Below are positions 49,573-58,941 of a DNA stretch of 64,000 bases, one piece after another; within the stretch, counting starts at the first letter, position 1, and every line of letters begins with the position of its first letter. Under the pieces are notes generated by a model, which searched no databases, was not told the DNA's origin, and saw nothing but the letters and a program-made list of their open reading frames with translations. A program made the translations under genes and the position numbers. The DNA is from Massilia sp. BJB1822 (lineage in GTDB: Bacteria; Pseudomonadota; Gammaproteobacteria; Burkholderiales; Burkholderiaceae_D): positions 372,001 to 436,000 of the forward strand of contig NZ_JABWEB010000003.1 of assembly GCF_013369485.1 (NCBI RefSeq). Reading direction: 5' to 3'.

Positions 49573-49841
49573 ACGACGCGCGCATCGCACAAATCCGGGC
49601 GCGCCTGCAAGCCGCCTTCTCCCCGCTGGAAATGGTGCTGGACGATGAATCGGCCCTGCATGCCGGCCATGCCGGCGCCGCCTCCGGCGGTGGCCATTAC
49701 CGCCTGAAAATCGTTTCGGCGCAATTCGAAGGTCATAAACTCGTCACAAGGCATCGTCTGGTGTATGATTCCGTGCACGATATGATGCATAAAGAAATTC
49801 ATGCATTAGCCATTACCGCATTGGCACCATCGGAAGTATGA
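49569..49841 (+). CDS. BolA/IbaG-family protein
   Basis: A 90-residue protein with the BolA fold: ARLQAAFSPLEMVLDDESALHAGHAG, then GGHYRLKIVSAQFEGHKLVTRHRLVYDSVHDMM, and a C-terminal helix IHALAITALAP. BolA proteins bind monothiol glutaredoxins and act in iron-sulfur and stress physiology. The conserved glutaredoxin-cluster histidine is in HAGHAG. Translation is coupled to yciB. Two parvulin genes follow after a 134-base gap. Confidence 0.93.
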   Translation: MNDARIAQIRARLQAAFSPLEMVLDDESALHAGHAGAASGGGHYRLKIVSAQFEGHKLVTRHRLVYDSVHDMMHKEIHALAITALAPSEV

Positions 49842-49975
49842 TATGCGCGGCAATTTGGGACTAACATCAAAGAAGCTCATCACATAGACTATTCAAGTTG
49901 AAGCGCTGAGTGTGCTCCGCGATCCATATCCCGCATTACCGCGATTTTCAAGAACTTTTCCCCTAGGAATTAATA

Positions 49976-50755
49976 ATGACTTTCAAGCCAGCCCGTCTGC
50001 TGCTCGCACTTCTCGCCGTAGCGTCGGCACCTGTATTTGCACAGAACATTGCTGTGGTTAACGGCAAAGCGATTCCTACCTCGCGTGTGGAAGCAGCAGT
50101 CAAACAACTGGTGGCCCAAGGCCAGCAGACCGACTCCCCACAACTGCGCGAGGCGATCAAGCGTGAACTGATCGGCCGCGAAGTGCTGATGCAAGAAGCG
50201 GTGAAGCAGAACTTCGACAAGGATGCCGCCGTCAAACAGCAACTGGAAAATGCCCGTCAAGCCATCATCATCAACGCCTTCATCAGCGAGTACCTGAAAA
50301 AGAACCCGGTCAAGGATACCGAGATCAAGGCTGAATACGACCGCTTCGTAGCCCAGACCGGCGACAAGGAATACCATGTGCGCCACATCCTGCTGGAAAC
50401 CGAAGCCCAGGCCAATGAAGTCATCGCCAAGCTGAAAGGCGGCGCCAAGTTCGAAGACCTGGCCAAGACCTCGAAAGACACCGGCACCGCCGGCAGCGGC
50501 GGCGATCTGGACTGGGCCGTGCCTTCGGCCTTCCCGAAACTCTTCTCGGACGCCTTCGTCGGCCTGCAGAAAGGCCAGATCACCGAGAAAGCCGTGCAAA
50601 CCCCGAACGGCTTCCACGTGATCAAGGTGGACGATATCCGCGCCGCCAAGCTGCCAACCCTGGATGAAGTGAAACCGCAGATCAACGAGAATCTGGTCCA
50701 GAAAAAAGTACAGGCGTATCAGGAAGAGCTGACCAAGAAAGCCAAAGTACAGTAA
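49976..50755 (+). CDS. Periplasmic peptidyl-prolyl isomerase, parvulin/PpiC type (copy 1)
   Basis: A 259-residue exported chaperone. Signal peptide (LLLALLAVASAPVFA); SurA-like N-terminal helices (NGKAIPTSRVEAAVKQLVAQG, REVLMQEAVKQNFDKD); parvulin rotamase at 130-225 (YHVRHILLETEAQANEVIAKLKGGAKFEDLAKTSKD is its first half; GGDLDWAVPSAFPK; GFHVIKVDD). It speeds proline isomerisation in envelope proteins. It has its own promoter region and terminator. A close paralogue follows. Confidence 0.94.
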   Translation: MTFKPARLLLALLAVASAPVFAQNIAVVNGKAIPTSRVEAAVKQLVAQGQQTDSPQLREAIKRELIGREVLMQEAVKQNFDKDAAVKQQLENARQAIIINAFISEYLKKNPVKDTEIKAEYDRFVAQTGDKEYHVRHILLETEAQANEVIAKLKGGAKFEDLAKTSKDTGTAGSGGDLDWAVPSAFPKLFSDAFVGLQKGQITEKAVQTPNGFHVIKVDDIRAAKLPTLDEVKPQINENLVQKKVQAYQEELTKKAKVQ

Positions 50756-50768
50756 TTAGCAAAACGAT

Positions 50769-50799
50769 GCCGGCGCCCCAGAGGCGCCGGTCTTCTTTT
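50769..50799 (+). terminator. Rho-independent terminator
   Basis: Stem CCGGCGCC / GGCGCCGG, then TCTTCTTTT, just after the first parvulin. It separates the two paralogues. Confidence 0.88.
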
Positions 50800-50825
50800 C
50801 ACCCTACCCTTCATAGGAATAGACA

Positions 50826-51602
50826 ATGATTTTGAAGCCCGCCCGTCTGTTGATCGCCCTGACCGCCATCGCCGCCGCGCCCGTCATGGCGCAAACCCTG
50901 GCGACCGTCAACGGCAAAGCGATTCCCCAAGCGCGCCTGGACGCTGCGGTCAAGCAAGTGGTAGCCCAGAGCCGCCAGCCCGATTCGCCACAGCTGCGCG
51001 AAATGATCAAGAAAGACCTAATCGCCCGTGAAGTGCTGATCCAGGAAGCGGACAAACAAGGCTTCGGCACCAAGCCCGAGGTGAAGGCAGCCCTGGACAA
51101 TGCGCGCCAGAGCATCATCATCAACGCCATGTGGCAGGAATACCTGAAAAAGAATCCGGTCAAGGAAGCCGACGTAAAAGCCGAGTACGAGAAGTTCAAG
51201 GCTTCGCGCAACGAGAAGGAATACCACGCCCGCCACATCCTGGTTGGCACCGAGAAGGAAGCCACCGACATCATCGCCAAGCTGAAAGCCGGCGGCAAGT
51301 TCGAGGAACTGGCCAAGGTGTCGAAAGACGGTTCCGCCAATAACGGCGGCGACCTGGGCTGGGCAACGCCTTCGACCTATGTGCAGCCATTCTCCGAGGC
51401 CATGGTGGCCCTGAAAGACGGCCAGGTCACCGACAAGCCGGTGCAGTCGCAGTTCGGCTACCACGTGATCAAGCTGGAAGGCAGCCGCGCCGCCAAAGTG
51501 CCGTCCTACGAGGAACTGAAGGAGCGCGTGGAAGAAGCCCTGACCCAGCGCAAGATCGCGACCTACCGCGAAGAGCTGATGAAGAAAGCCAAGATTCAGT
51601 AA
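50826..51602 (+). CDS. Periplasmic peptidyl-prolyl isomerase, parvulin/PpiC type (copy 2)
   Basis: A 258-residue paralogue of the previous gene with the same plan: signal peptide (LLIALTAIAAAPVMA), SurA-like helices (NGKAIPQARLDAAVKQVVAQS), parvulin domain (YHARHILVGTEKEATDIIAKLKAGGKFEEL; GGDLGWATPSTYVQPFSEAMVALKDGQ; GYHVIKLEGSRAAK). Sequences agree over most of their length, so this is a tandem duplication that has diverged moderately. AGGAAT precedes the ATG. Confidence 0.94.
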   Translation: MILKPARLLIALTAIAAAPVMAQTLATVNGKAIPQARLDAAVKQVVAQSRQPDSPQLREMIKKDLIAREVLIQEADKQGFGTKPEVKAALDNARQSIIINAMWQEYLKKNPVKEADVKAEYEKFKASRNEKEYHARHILVGTEKEATDIIAKLKAGGKFEELAKVSKDGSANNGGDLGWATPSTYVQPFSEAMVALKDGQVTDKPVQSQFGYHVIKLEGSRAAKVPSYEELKERVEEALTQRKIATYREELMKKAKIQ

Positions 51603-51627
51603 GGTTTTCCGCGTCAGTCAAACCAGC

Positions 51628-51656
51628 AAAAGCACTCCCCGGAGTGCTTTTGCCGT
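51628..51656 (+). terminator. Rho-independent terminator
   Basis: Perfect stem AAAAGCACTCC / GGAGTGCTTTT with a two-base gap, followed by a T-rich stretch. It lies between convergent genes and may work for both strands. Confidence 0.9.
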
Positions 51657-51665
51657 TTTAGGGCC

Positions 51666-52343
51666 TTAGAACAGGTAGCGGTAGCCCAAGCTGGCGGCAT
51701 TGAAATGCTGGGCGCGGTAGTTGGCGGATGGCGCGCCGTCGGCATGCGGACCGGGCAGGCGCAAGCGGGTCCAGGCCAGGAACACGGCATGCTGCGGCGC
51801 CAGCCGGTATTCGGCGCCCAGGCGCAATTGCCAGGCGCTGCCGCGCTTGCGCGCCGGCCCAAAGCAGTGGCAGCCATTGCTGAAGCTGGCATCCGGCAGC
51901 GACACCGAGGCCCAGCCGGCGCCCAAACCGGCGAAGGCCGACAGCCCGCCCGTCAGCCTGGGCTGCCAGTAGGCATTCAGCATCGCCGTGGCGTAATGGC
52001 TGCTGGCCGCGCTGGTTTCGCTGATATTGGCGAGGGTGATGCGGTCGAGTTTAATCCGGCCGCGCTGGTATTCCAGTTCCAGCCGCGTCGACTCGCCCTG
52101 GCGGCCCAGCATCAGCCCGGCATGGCCAGCGCGCGCCAGCTCCAGCGCGCCATCGGCCCGCACCCCGCCGAAATCGACGCTGGCCGGCCAGGTTTCGCGG
52201 CTATGCTGCCCCAGATGCAGGCCGGCGTAATACTGCGCGCCCGGCGTTTGCCCCCGCGCCGGCGGCGGCGCCCATGCCGTGAGCGCGGCCATGATGGCGA
52301 TAGCGCCGGGAAGATGCCCTGCCTGCCGCGTCCTTGCCTTCAT
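51666..52343 (-). CDS. Small outer-membrane beta-barrel protein
   Basis: About 225 residues from ATG 52343 behind GGGGGAC. Signal peptide about 1-30. The rest alternates hydrophobic and polar residues in beta strands and ends in GYRYLF, an aromatic C-terminal residue as outer-membrane proteins have: AQYYAGLHLGQH, GHAGLMLGRQGESTRLELEYQRGRI, LNAYWQPRLTGGLSAFAGLGAGWA, WQLRLGAEYRLAPQHAVFLAW. It resembles OmpA-N/porin-like eight-stranded barrels. It lies 13 bases after the giant repeat protein in the same direction, so they form an operon. Confidence 0.78.
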   Translation of the reverse strand: MKARTRQAGHLPGAIAIMAALTAWAPPPARGQTPGAQYYAGLHLGQHSRETWPASVDFGGVRADGALELARAGHAGLMLGRQGESTRLELEYQRGRIKLDRITLANISETSAASSHYATAMLNAYWQPRLTGGLSAFAGLGAGWASVSLPDASFSNGCHCFGPARKRGSAWQLRLGAEYRLAPQHAVFLAWTRLRLPGPHADGAPSANYRAQHFNAASLGYRYLF

Positions 52344-52356
52344 TCGTCCCCCTTGC

Positions 52357-55300
52357 TTAAGCGTTGAAATGCGTGCCGAAAGCGGCATTCAGCTCCGCCG
52401 CGCCGGCAGTGCCGCCATGCGGCAAGCCGACCAAGGCCACCTGGCCCAGATAGTGCTGCTCTACCGCCTCGATAAAACCTGCCGCCGAGCTCGATGCGAA
52501 GCGCTGCGCCAAGCTGCCGACCAGGGCCACGATGCCCGCATTTTCCCGGTTCGCCACCAGATAGGCTTCCGCGTCGAAGGCGAAGGCGCTGGCCGTGCCG
52601 CTGCTGAACTGCGCGCCACGGTCCACATAGCCTTGGGCCGCCAGGCCCAGGCTGGCGGCCTGGGCCGCCGACAGCAGCTGGGTCAGGCCAAGCTGGTTCT
52701 GGTAGAGATGGAAGTCGGTCAGCCCCGCCATACCGGCCGCAGCCGCCTGGAAGCCCGCTCCCGGCTGCGCGAAATAGCAGGCATAGGGCAGGCTCTGGCC
52801 GGCCGCCGCGAAATACCAGTCGCTGGTGAAGGGTTGGAAGCTGGGCAGCATGGCGCGGCCGCCGGCTTCCGTGCTCAGCGAATCGAAGTAGGCGCCTTCC
52901 AGGCGGGCGCTCTCGCCCTGGGCCATGCGCGCCGCCTCGGCCGCGTCGGCGCTGTAGTAGCGGTCGCCGTTCGCCAGCAGCACGGCAAAGACCGGCTTGG
53001 CGGCTGGCGGTTCGGGCGGCTTGGGTGCGCTCTGGAACGCCAGCATGCCCGGGTCCACGATGACGCCGTTCGCCACGCCATCCTCGTCGCCAAGGCCGCC
53101 ATCGGTGAGCGTCAGCACCACACGGTCGGCCTTGCCATCACCGTTCAGATCGAGCAGGGTAGCGCCGTCGTCGAAGGTATCCAGGCGCTGGTCATCGACA
53201 AAATTAAACCAGCTCTGGCTTTGCGCATTCCATTTCAGATAGGCGTTGGCCTGCACGCCGCCCGGGGCCAGGTCCAGCACCACCCGGGTCTGCAAGCCGG
53301 CACGGCTGCTGTCCAAATCCGGCAAAGGTCCGCTATCCGGCCGCGCCTGCACCGAGAAATTGAACATGGCGCTGGCAGCCTGGGTATCCGCGGGCAGCGG
53401 CGCTGGCGCGGCGCTCATGCTGAGATCGGCCAATTGCGCGTTGCCGGTCAGCTGCACTGCTCCGGCCGCGTTGGCGGCGCCCACCGAGCCGGCCAGAATC
53501 GCGCCAAAGCTGCTAGCCGCCGCAGCGCGGCCCGCCTGGAACTCGGCCAGCGAGGCCAGCGGCAACTGCGCCACATTATGCTGCTGCCAGTCGGCGATGC
53601 CGTCGCGATTGAAGTCGCCGCCATTGGCCGCCAGCTCGACCGAGGGCGCGATGCCGTCGACATCGGTGACGACCGTCACCTTCACCGCCGCGCTGCCCAG
53701 CAGCTTGCCGCTGGCATCGTAGATTTCGGCGCGGAAGGTGTAGACGCCGTCATCGAGCTGCCCGGTCTGCACATTGATCTTGCCGGCGCTGGCATCTGCC
53801 GCGCTGATGGCATTGCTACCCACCTGCTTGCCGGACGGGTCCACCAGGCGGATGCTGCCGCCCTGCTGCAGATAGCCCTCCGCGCGCACCGTGAATTCCG
53901 GCGTGATGACGCTGGTGACGGTATCGTTATTGTTGGAGCCATTGTCCGATGTCGGGTCCAGGCCGGCATCAATGGGGCCGGTGGGCGGTTTGGGCGGCGT
54001 GGTCGGCACCTGGTCATTGTCCTCGATGCTGCCCGCCGCGCTGACGCCGCCCACGGTCAGGATCAGGCTCTCCGCGCTTTCCACGGTGCTGTCGTCCACG
54101 GTCGGCACCGTGATGGTAAAGCCGCTGACATTGGCCGGCACCACCAGGATGCCGCTGGCAGGATTGCCGCCCTGCCAGGCCACGCCGTTGCTGAAACTGA
54201 AGCTGCCGTAATCGAGCGTCGCCGCCGCGGTGCCGTGCACGCTGATCGCATGCGTGGTGGCAGCCGGGCTGGCACTGTTCAGCAGTACGGTGTAGAGCAG
54301 CGCGCCGCCCTCTTCCACCGTGTTGTCGTTGGCGCCCAGGTGACCGGCATCCTGCGCCGTCACCGATGCCACGCTCTGGCTATCGTTGTCGGTGATGGTG
54401 GCGCTGGCATCCACGCCGCCCACGGCTAGGGTCAGGCTCTCTGCCAGTTCGATGGCGCTGTCGTCCACGGTCGGCACGGTGATGGCGAAGCTGGCCACAT
54501 TGGCCGGTACCACCAGGATGCCGCTGGCCGGGCTGCCGTTCTTCCAGGCCACGCCATGGCTGAAACTGAAGCTGCCATAATCGGCGGCGGCAGCCGTGCC
54601 GCTGATGGTGACGGCATATTCCGTGGCTACGGGACTGGCCTGGGTCAGGCTCACGCTGTAGCGCAGGCTGGCACCCTCCACCACGCTGTTGTCGGGCGGA
54701 TTGGCGCCCGTATTGGCGGCATCTTCGGCCAGCACGCTGGCCACGTTCTGGCTGTCGTTGTCGGTCAGCGTGCCGCTGGCCGAGACGCCGCCCACATTCA
54801 GCACCAGGCTTTCCGCCACCTCGATCTGGCTGTCGTCGGTGGTCGGCACCGTGATGGTGAAGCTGCCGACATTGGCCGGCACCACGATCACGCCGCTCAG
54901 CGGATCGCCATTCTTCCAGGCCACGCCATTGCTGAAGCTGAAACTGCCATAGTCGGCCGCCGCCGCCGTGCCGCTTACGGCCAGGCTGAACTCCACGGCC
55001 TGCGGGCTGCTGCCGTTGAGCGTCACAGAATACAGCAGGCTGGCGCCTTCCACCACGCTGTCATCGACGGGAATGGCGCCGGTGTGCGCCGCATCCTCGG
55101 CCGTCACGCTACTGACGCTCAGGCTGTCGTTATCGGTAATGGTCCCGGTGGCGGCCACGCCGCCTACCGTTAAGGTCAGGCTTTCCGCCACCTCGACAGC
55201 GGCATCGTCGGCCGTCGCTACGGTGATGGCAAAGCCGCTCACGCCGGCCGGCACGACAATGATGCCGCTGGCAGGGTTGCCATTCTTCCAGGTCACGCCA

Positions 55301-57411
55301 TCGCTGAAGCTGATGCTGGCGTAATCGCTTGGCGCCGCCGTGCCACCTAGGCCCAGGGTATATTCGGATACAGAGACGCCGGCCGCGTTCAGCGTTACCG
55401 CATAGCGCAGGCTGGCGCCTTCCACCACGCTGCTGTCGACCGGATTGGCACCGGTGTTGGCCGCATCCTCGGCCAGCACGCTGCTCACGCTCTGGCTATC
55501 GTTGTCGGTGATGGTACCGCTCGCCGCCACGCCGCCCACGGTCAGGGTCAGACTCTCGGCGCTTTCGATTGCCGCATCATCCGTGGTGGCGACCGTGATG
55601 CGGAAGCTGCCGATCCCGGCCGGCACCACGATGATGCCGGTCTGCGGGTCGCCGTTCTTCCATGCCACGCCGTCGCTGAAACTGATGCTGCCATAGTCGG
55701 CCGCCACGGCCGTACCGCCGATGGCCAGGCTATACTCACTGGCGGCGATGCCTGCCGCGCTGAGCGCCACCGTATAGCTCAGACTGCCGCCTTCAACCAC
55801 GCTGCTGTCGACCGGATTGGCTCCGGTATTGGCCGCGTCCTCGGCCAGCACGCTGCTCACGCTCTGGCTGTCGTTGTCGGTGATGGTGCCGCTTGCCCCC
55901 ACGCCGCCCACGGTCAGGGTCAGGCTCTCGGCGCTTTCGATCGCCGCGTCATCGACGGTGGCGACCGTGATGCGGAAGCTGCCGATCCCGGCCGGCACCA
56001 CGATGATGCCGGTCTGCGGATCGCCGTTCTTCCATGCCACGCCATTGCTGAAACTGATGCTGCCGTAGTCGGCCGCCGCCGCCGTGCCGCCGATGACCAG
56101 GCTGTATTCGCTGGCGGCGATACCCGCCGCGCTGAGCGTGACCGTGTAAGCCAAACTGCCGCCTTCGACCACGCTGCTGTCGACCGGGTTGGCGCCGGTA
56201 TTGGCCGCATCCTCGGCCAGCACGCTGCTCACGCTCTGGCTGTCGTTATCGGTGATGGTGCCGCTGGCGGCGACACCACCCACCGTCAGCGTCAGGCTCT
56301 CGGCACTTTCGATCAGGGCGTCGTCGCTGGTCGGCACCGTGATGGTGAAGCTGGCGACGCCGGCCGGCACGACGATCATGCCCGAGGCCGGATTCCCATT
56401 CTTCCAGGCCACGCCATTGCTGAAGCTGAACGTGCCGTAGTCACCGGCGCCACTGCTGCCACCGATGGTCAGGCTGAACTCCGTGGCGCTGCCGCCTGCC
56501 GCGCTCAGGCTGACGGTGTAAAGCAGGCTGGCGCCTTCCGTCACGGTACTATCGGTGGGCGTTGCGCCTGTGTTGGCCGCATCCTCCGCCAGCACGCTGC
56601 TGACGGTGACGGCCACCGCATCGTTATCCGTGATCTGCACGGTGGCGCTGCCGTCGGTGATGGCGGCAAAGCGGCTGTCGCTCAGCGTGATGCTGAAGTT
56701 CTCGGCCAATTCGAGCGCTGTATCGTTCAGGATGCTGACCTGGAAGGTCTTGCTGGTTTCGCCGGGATTGAAAGTCAGCGTGCCGCTGGTGCTGGTGTAA
56801 TCGGAGCCGGCGCTGGCGCTGCCGTCGGCGCTGGCGTACTTCACCGTCACCGTATCGCTGCTGACCTTGCTCATGGAGACGGTCACGGTAGCGATACCCG
56901 CGCCTTCGTCCACCACCACATCGCCCACGGTCAGCTGAGGCTGGGCCGCCAGATAGGTGTTCAGCGAGGACAGCAGGCCGGAAGTGGCAGCATTGCCGTT
57001 CACCTGGCCGCCGCTGATATTCAGCGTCTGCCCGTTAAAGGTCAGGCCGATAAACGTGCGTGGATCGCCATTCGCGCCGCTGAAAGGATCGATCAGATAA
57101 GTGCCGCTATTGGTGGCCAGAGTCTGGCTGGTGCCCGTGGCATAGAACACGACGGTGCTGACGGAGCCGCTTGGCGCGCGCCAGTTGATCACGCCGTCGA
57201 TGGCATGCTGCACGCCATTCGAGTCCGTAATCAGGATCGTGCCGGAATAGTCATTGCCCTGGCTGCCGCCGAACTGGCCGTTGTCGCTGCTCTGGCGGAA
57301 CTGGAAATTCGACCAGCCATAGGCGGTCAGGTAGTTGGCATTAACCGCTTCATTATTCTTGGAGTAGTCGCCAACAAAGCCGTTACTGAATGAGACAGTA
57401 ATTATCGCCAT
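52357..57411 (-). CDS. Giant Calx-beta-type repeat surface protein (adhesin-like)
   Basis: 1684 residues from ATG 57411 (MAIITVSFSNGF); a start 19 codons upstream lacks support. Residues 1-150 are a unique domain; 155-265 a Calx-beta domain (VTVSMSKVSSDTVTVKYASADGSA); then seven repeats of about 124 residues, each 'VSSVxAEDAANTGA..DSxVxEGASLxYxV...GTITDNDSQ' and ending in the DND calcium-type loop; then an Ig-like part (TVTSVITPEFTVRAEG), an EF-hand-like DFNRDGIADWQQ, and DLNGDGKADRV..LTDGGLGDEDGVANGV, the choice-of-anchor U style domain. No Sec signal is seen, so export by type I secretion is likely (inference). Confidence 0.85.
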   Translation of the reverse strand: MAIITVSFSNGFVGDYSKNNEAVNANYLTAYGWSNFQFRQSSDNGQFGGSQGNDYSGTILITDSNGVQHAIDGVINWRAPSGSVSTVVFYATGTSQTLATNSGTYLIDPFSGANGDPRTFIGLTFNGQTLNISGGQVNGNAATSGLLSSLNTYLAAQPQLTVGDVVVDEGAGIATVTVSMSKVSSDTVTVKYASADGSASAGSDYTSTSGTLTFNPGETSKTFQVSILNDTALELAENFSITLSDSRFAAITDGSATVQITDNDAVAVTVSSVLAEDAANTGATPTDSTVTEGASLLYTVSLSAAGGSATEFSLTIGGSSGAGDYGTFSFSNGVAWKNGNPASGMIVVPAGVASFTITVPTSDDALIESAESLTLTVGGVAASGTITDNDSQSVSSVLAEDAANTGANPVDSSVVEGGSLAYTVTLSAAGIAASEYSLVIGGTAAAADYGSISFSNGVAWKNGDPQTGIIVVPAGIGSFRITVATVDDAAIESAESLTLTVGGVGASGTITDNDSQSVSSVLAEDAANTGANPVDSSVVEGGSLSYTVALSAAGIAASEYSLAIGGTAVAADYGSISFSDGVAWKNGDPQTGIIVVPAGIGSFRITVATTDDAAIESAESLTLTVGGVAASGTITDNDSQSVSSVLAEDAANTGANPVDSSVVEGASLRYAVTLNAAGVSVSEYTLGLGGTAAPSDYASISFSDGVTWKNGNPASGIIVVPAGVSGFAITVATADDAAVEVAESLTLTVGGVAATGTITDNDSLSVSSVTAEDAAHTGAIPVDDSVVEGASLLYSVTLNGSSPQAVEFSLAVSGTAAAADYGSFSFSNGVAWKNGDPLSGVIVVPANVGSFTITVPTTDDSQIEVAESLVLNVGGVSASGTLTDNDSQNVASVLAEDAANTGANPPDNSVVEGASLRYSVSLTQASPVATEYAVTISGTAAAADYGSFSFSHGVAWKNGSPASGILVVPANVASFAITVPTVDDSAIELAESLTLAVGGVDASATITDNDSQSVASVTAQDAGHLGANDNTVEEGGALLYTVLLNSASPAATTHAISVHGTAAATLDYGSFSFSNGVAWQGGNPASGILVVPANVSGFTITVPTVDDSTVESAESLILTVGGVSAAGSIEDNDQVPTTPPKPPTGPIDAGLDPTSDNGSNNNDTVTSVITPEFTVRAEGYLQQGGSIRLVDPSGKQVGSNAISAADASAGKINVQTGQLDDGVYTFRAEIYDASGKLLGSAAVKVTVVTDVDGIAPSVELAANGGDFNRDGIADWQQHNVAQLPLASLAEFQAGRAAAASSFGAILAGSVGAANAAGAVQLTGNAQLADLSMSAAPAPLPADTQAASAMFNFSVQARPDSGPLPDLDSSRAGLQTRVVLDLAPGGVQANAYLKWNAQSQSWFNFVDDQRLDTFDDGATLLDLNGDGKADRVVLTLTDGGLGDEDGVANGVIVDPGMLAFQSAPKPPEPPAAKPVFAVLLANGDRYYSADAAEAARMAQGESARLEGAYFDSLSTEAGGRAMLPSFQPFTSDWYFAAAGQSLPYACYFAQPGAGFQAAAAGMAGLTDFHLYQNQLGLTQLLSAAQAASLGLAAQGYVDRGAQFSSGTASAFAFDAEAYLVANRENAGIVALVGSLAQRFASSSAAGFIEAVEQHYLGQVALVGLPHGGTAGAAELNAAFGTHFNA
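54010..56605. repeat. Seven tandem 372-bp repeats inside the giant protein gene
   Basis: Equivalent bases recur every 372 bp, for example near 56189, 55817 and 55445. The three repeats nearest the N-terminus (about 55.4-56.5 kb) are nearly identical, including silent positions; those toward the C-terminus have drifted. The last unit is shorter. Confidence 0.9.
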
Positions 57412-57621
57412 CGCCGCCCCTTGCAGAATATGGTTCACAACCATGCGCTTACAAGCAACCCTTGCCATTTATCTTATCTCAGTGAAAAGAAGTCCGGCGT
57501 ACTAAACGGCGGGAGGCTATCGCGTCAGACATTTTGCGCGCCTCTCCCTTTGCCGGCATAAACTTCTAAAATACAAGCTGTCGCGTTTTCGGCATTCAAG
57601 ACGCCCAGAATGGCTTCATTC

Positions 57622-57649
57622 TTGCCAGCCGAAAGGTATTTGCTATAGT
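57622..57649 (+). promoter_or_regulatory. Promoter of the AlkD-like gene
   Basis: -35 TTGCCA (57622-57627), 16-base spacer, -10 TATAGT (57644-57649), 29 bases before the ATG. The remaining gap to the giant protein gene shows no other gene. Confidence 0.55.
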
Positions 57650-57677
57650 CCCGATTCACCTTGTTTTGGGAATTGCC

Positions 57678-58355
57678 ATGAGCGCTGCTGGACTGGAGAC
57701 TTTACATGCCGCCCTGCATGCAGCGGCCTTGCGCGACAAGGCTCTTGAGATGCGTGCTTATATGCGCAACCAGTTCGACTTTCTGGGCCTGCCGACGCCC
57801 TTGCGCCGTGCCACTGCCAAGCCCTGGCTGAAAGCGCAGAAAGGCGCGGGTGCCGCCGCGCTGCTGGCACTGGCCGACACGCTGTGGGATCTGCCGCAGC
57901 GCGAATACCAGTACCTCGCCATCGACCTGCTGGCCATGCACTGGAAAGAGCTCACGCTGCGGGAGCTGCCCGCCCTGCTGGCGCTGGCGCGGAAGAAATC
58001 CTGGTGGGATACGGTCGACGGCATTGCCAGCCTGGTCGGCCAAGTGCTGCGCGGCAGCCACGAGGGCATGGATGAAGCGCTGGCCCATGAAGACTTCTGG
58101 CTGCGCCGCATCGCCCTGCTGCACCAGCTCGGCTGGCGCGACGCGGTCGACGAAGCGCGCCTGTTCCGCTATTGCCTGAACCAGGCCCATGAACAAGAGT
58201 TTTTCATCCGCAAAGCCATCGGCTGGGCCTTGCGCGACTACGCCCACCACCGGCCGCAAGCCGTGCGCGCCTTCCTCGACGCCTCCGGGGCGCAGCTTTC
58301 GCCGCTCAGCTACCGTGAAGCCGCGCGCCATTTGGGCTCAGCTGCACACGCTTGA
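57678..58355 (+). CDS. AlkD-like DNA alkylation repair protein
   Basis: A 225-residue all-helical HEAT-like protein. Motifs of the AlkD/DUF(alkylation repair) family: MRNQFDFLGLPTPLRRA, LWDLPQREYQYLAIDLL, KKSWWDTVDGIASLVG (Trp and Asp of the active site), FWLRRIALLHQLG, FFIRKAIGWALRDYAH. Such enzymes remove bulky cationic N3/N7-alkyl purines. Start at ATG 57678; an in-frame TTG upstream is unneeded. It is a single gene and follows a convincing promoter. Confidence 0.93.
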   Translation: MSAAGLETLHAALHAAALRDKALEMRAYMRNQFDFLGLPTPLRRATAKPWLKAQKGAGAAALLALADTLWDLPQREYQYLAIDLLAMHWKELTLRELPALLALARKKSWWDTVDGIASLVGQVLRGSHEGMDEALAHEDFWLRRIALLHQLGWRDAVDEARLFRYCLNQAHEQEFFIRKAIGWALRDYAHHRPQAVRAFLDASGAQLSPLSYREAARHLGSAAHA

Positions 58356-58423
58356 CTACCGTAGTTTGAAACATCCGGCGATCTATGCCAGCATGGCTTC
58401 TTTCTTCGTGAAGGGGAATGGTC

Positions 58424-58924
58424 ATGCCCAGTATTGCTCACAAGATTCAACCCTGCCTATGGTTCGATGACCAGGCAGAACAAGCGGCGCGCTACTACAC
58501 CGGCATTTTCCCCAGCTCCAGCATTTCCAGCGTCAGCCTGTACACGGAGGCCGGGCAGGAAATCCATGGCCGGCCGCCCGGTTCGGTCATGGTGGTGGCC
58601 TTCGAACTAGCCGGCTGCCGTTTCACGGCCCTGAATGGCGGTCCCATCTTCAAATTCAGTGAAGCCATTTCGCTTATCATCAATTGCGATAATCAGGATG
58701 AAATCGATTACTACTGGCATCACCTGGGCGAAGGCGGCGATCCGGCCGCGCAGCAATGCGGCTGGCTCAAGGACAAATTCGGCCTCTCATGGCAAATCGT
58801 ACCTTCCGCTATAAGCGACATGATGCGCGATACCGAGTCCGGCAAAGCCCAGCGCGTCATGACCGCCCTGCTGAGAATGAGAAAAATCGATTTCGCCGAG
58901 CTGCAAAGAGCTTACCGGGGCTAG
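58424..58924 (+). CDS. VOC-superfamily PhnB-like protein
   Basis: A 166-residue protein from ATG 58424 (AAGGGG at 7 bases; an alternative ATG is at 58418). It has the two beta-alpha-beta-beta-beta modules of the glyoxalase/VOC fold in the PhnB / 3-demethylubiquinone methyltransferase-like style: IQPCLWFDDQAEQAARYYTGIFP, GSVMVVAFELAGCRFTALNGGP, FSEAISLIINCDNQDEIDYYWHHLGEGG, CGWLKDKFGLSWQIVP. The biochemical role of this class is uncertain despite the name. Confidence 0.88.
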   Translation: MPSIAHKIQPCLWFDDQAEQAARYYTGIFPSSSISSVSLYTEAGQEIHGRPPGSVMVVAFELAGCRFTALNGGPIFKFSEAISLIINCDNQDEIDYYWHHLGEGGDPAAQQCGWLKDKFGLSWQIVPSAISDMMRDTESGKAQRVMTALLRMRKIDFAELQRAYRG

Positions 58925-58941
58925 GCCACGGGCTGCCACGC

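Noticed and set aside
54010..56605. CRISPR or satellite array
   Set aside because: The 372-bp repeats keep one open frame and encode Calx-beta-like domains; there are no spacers.
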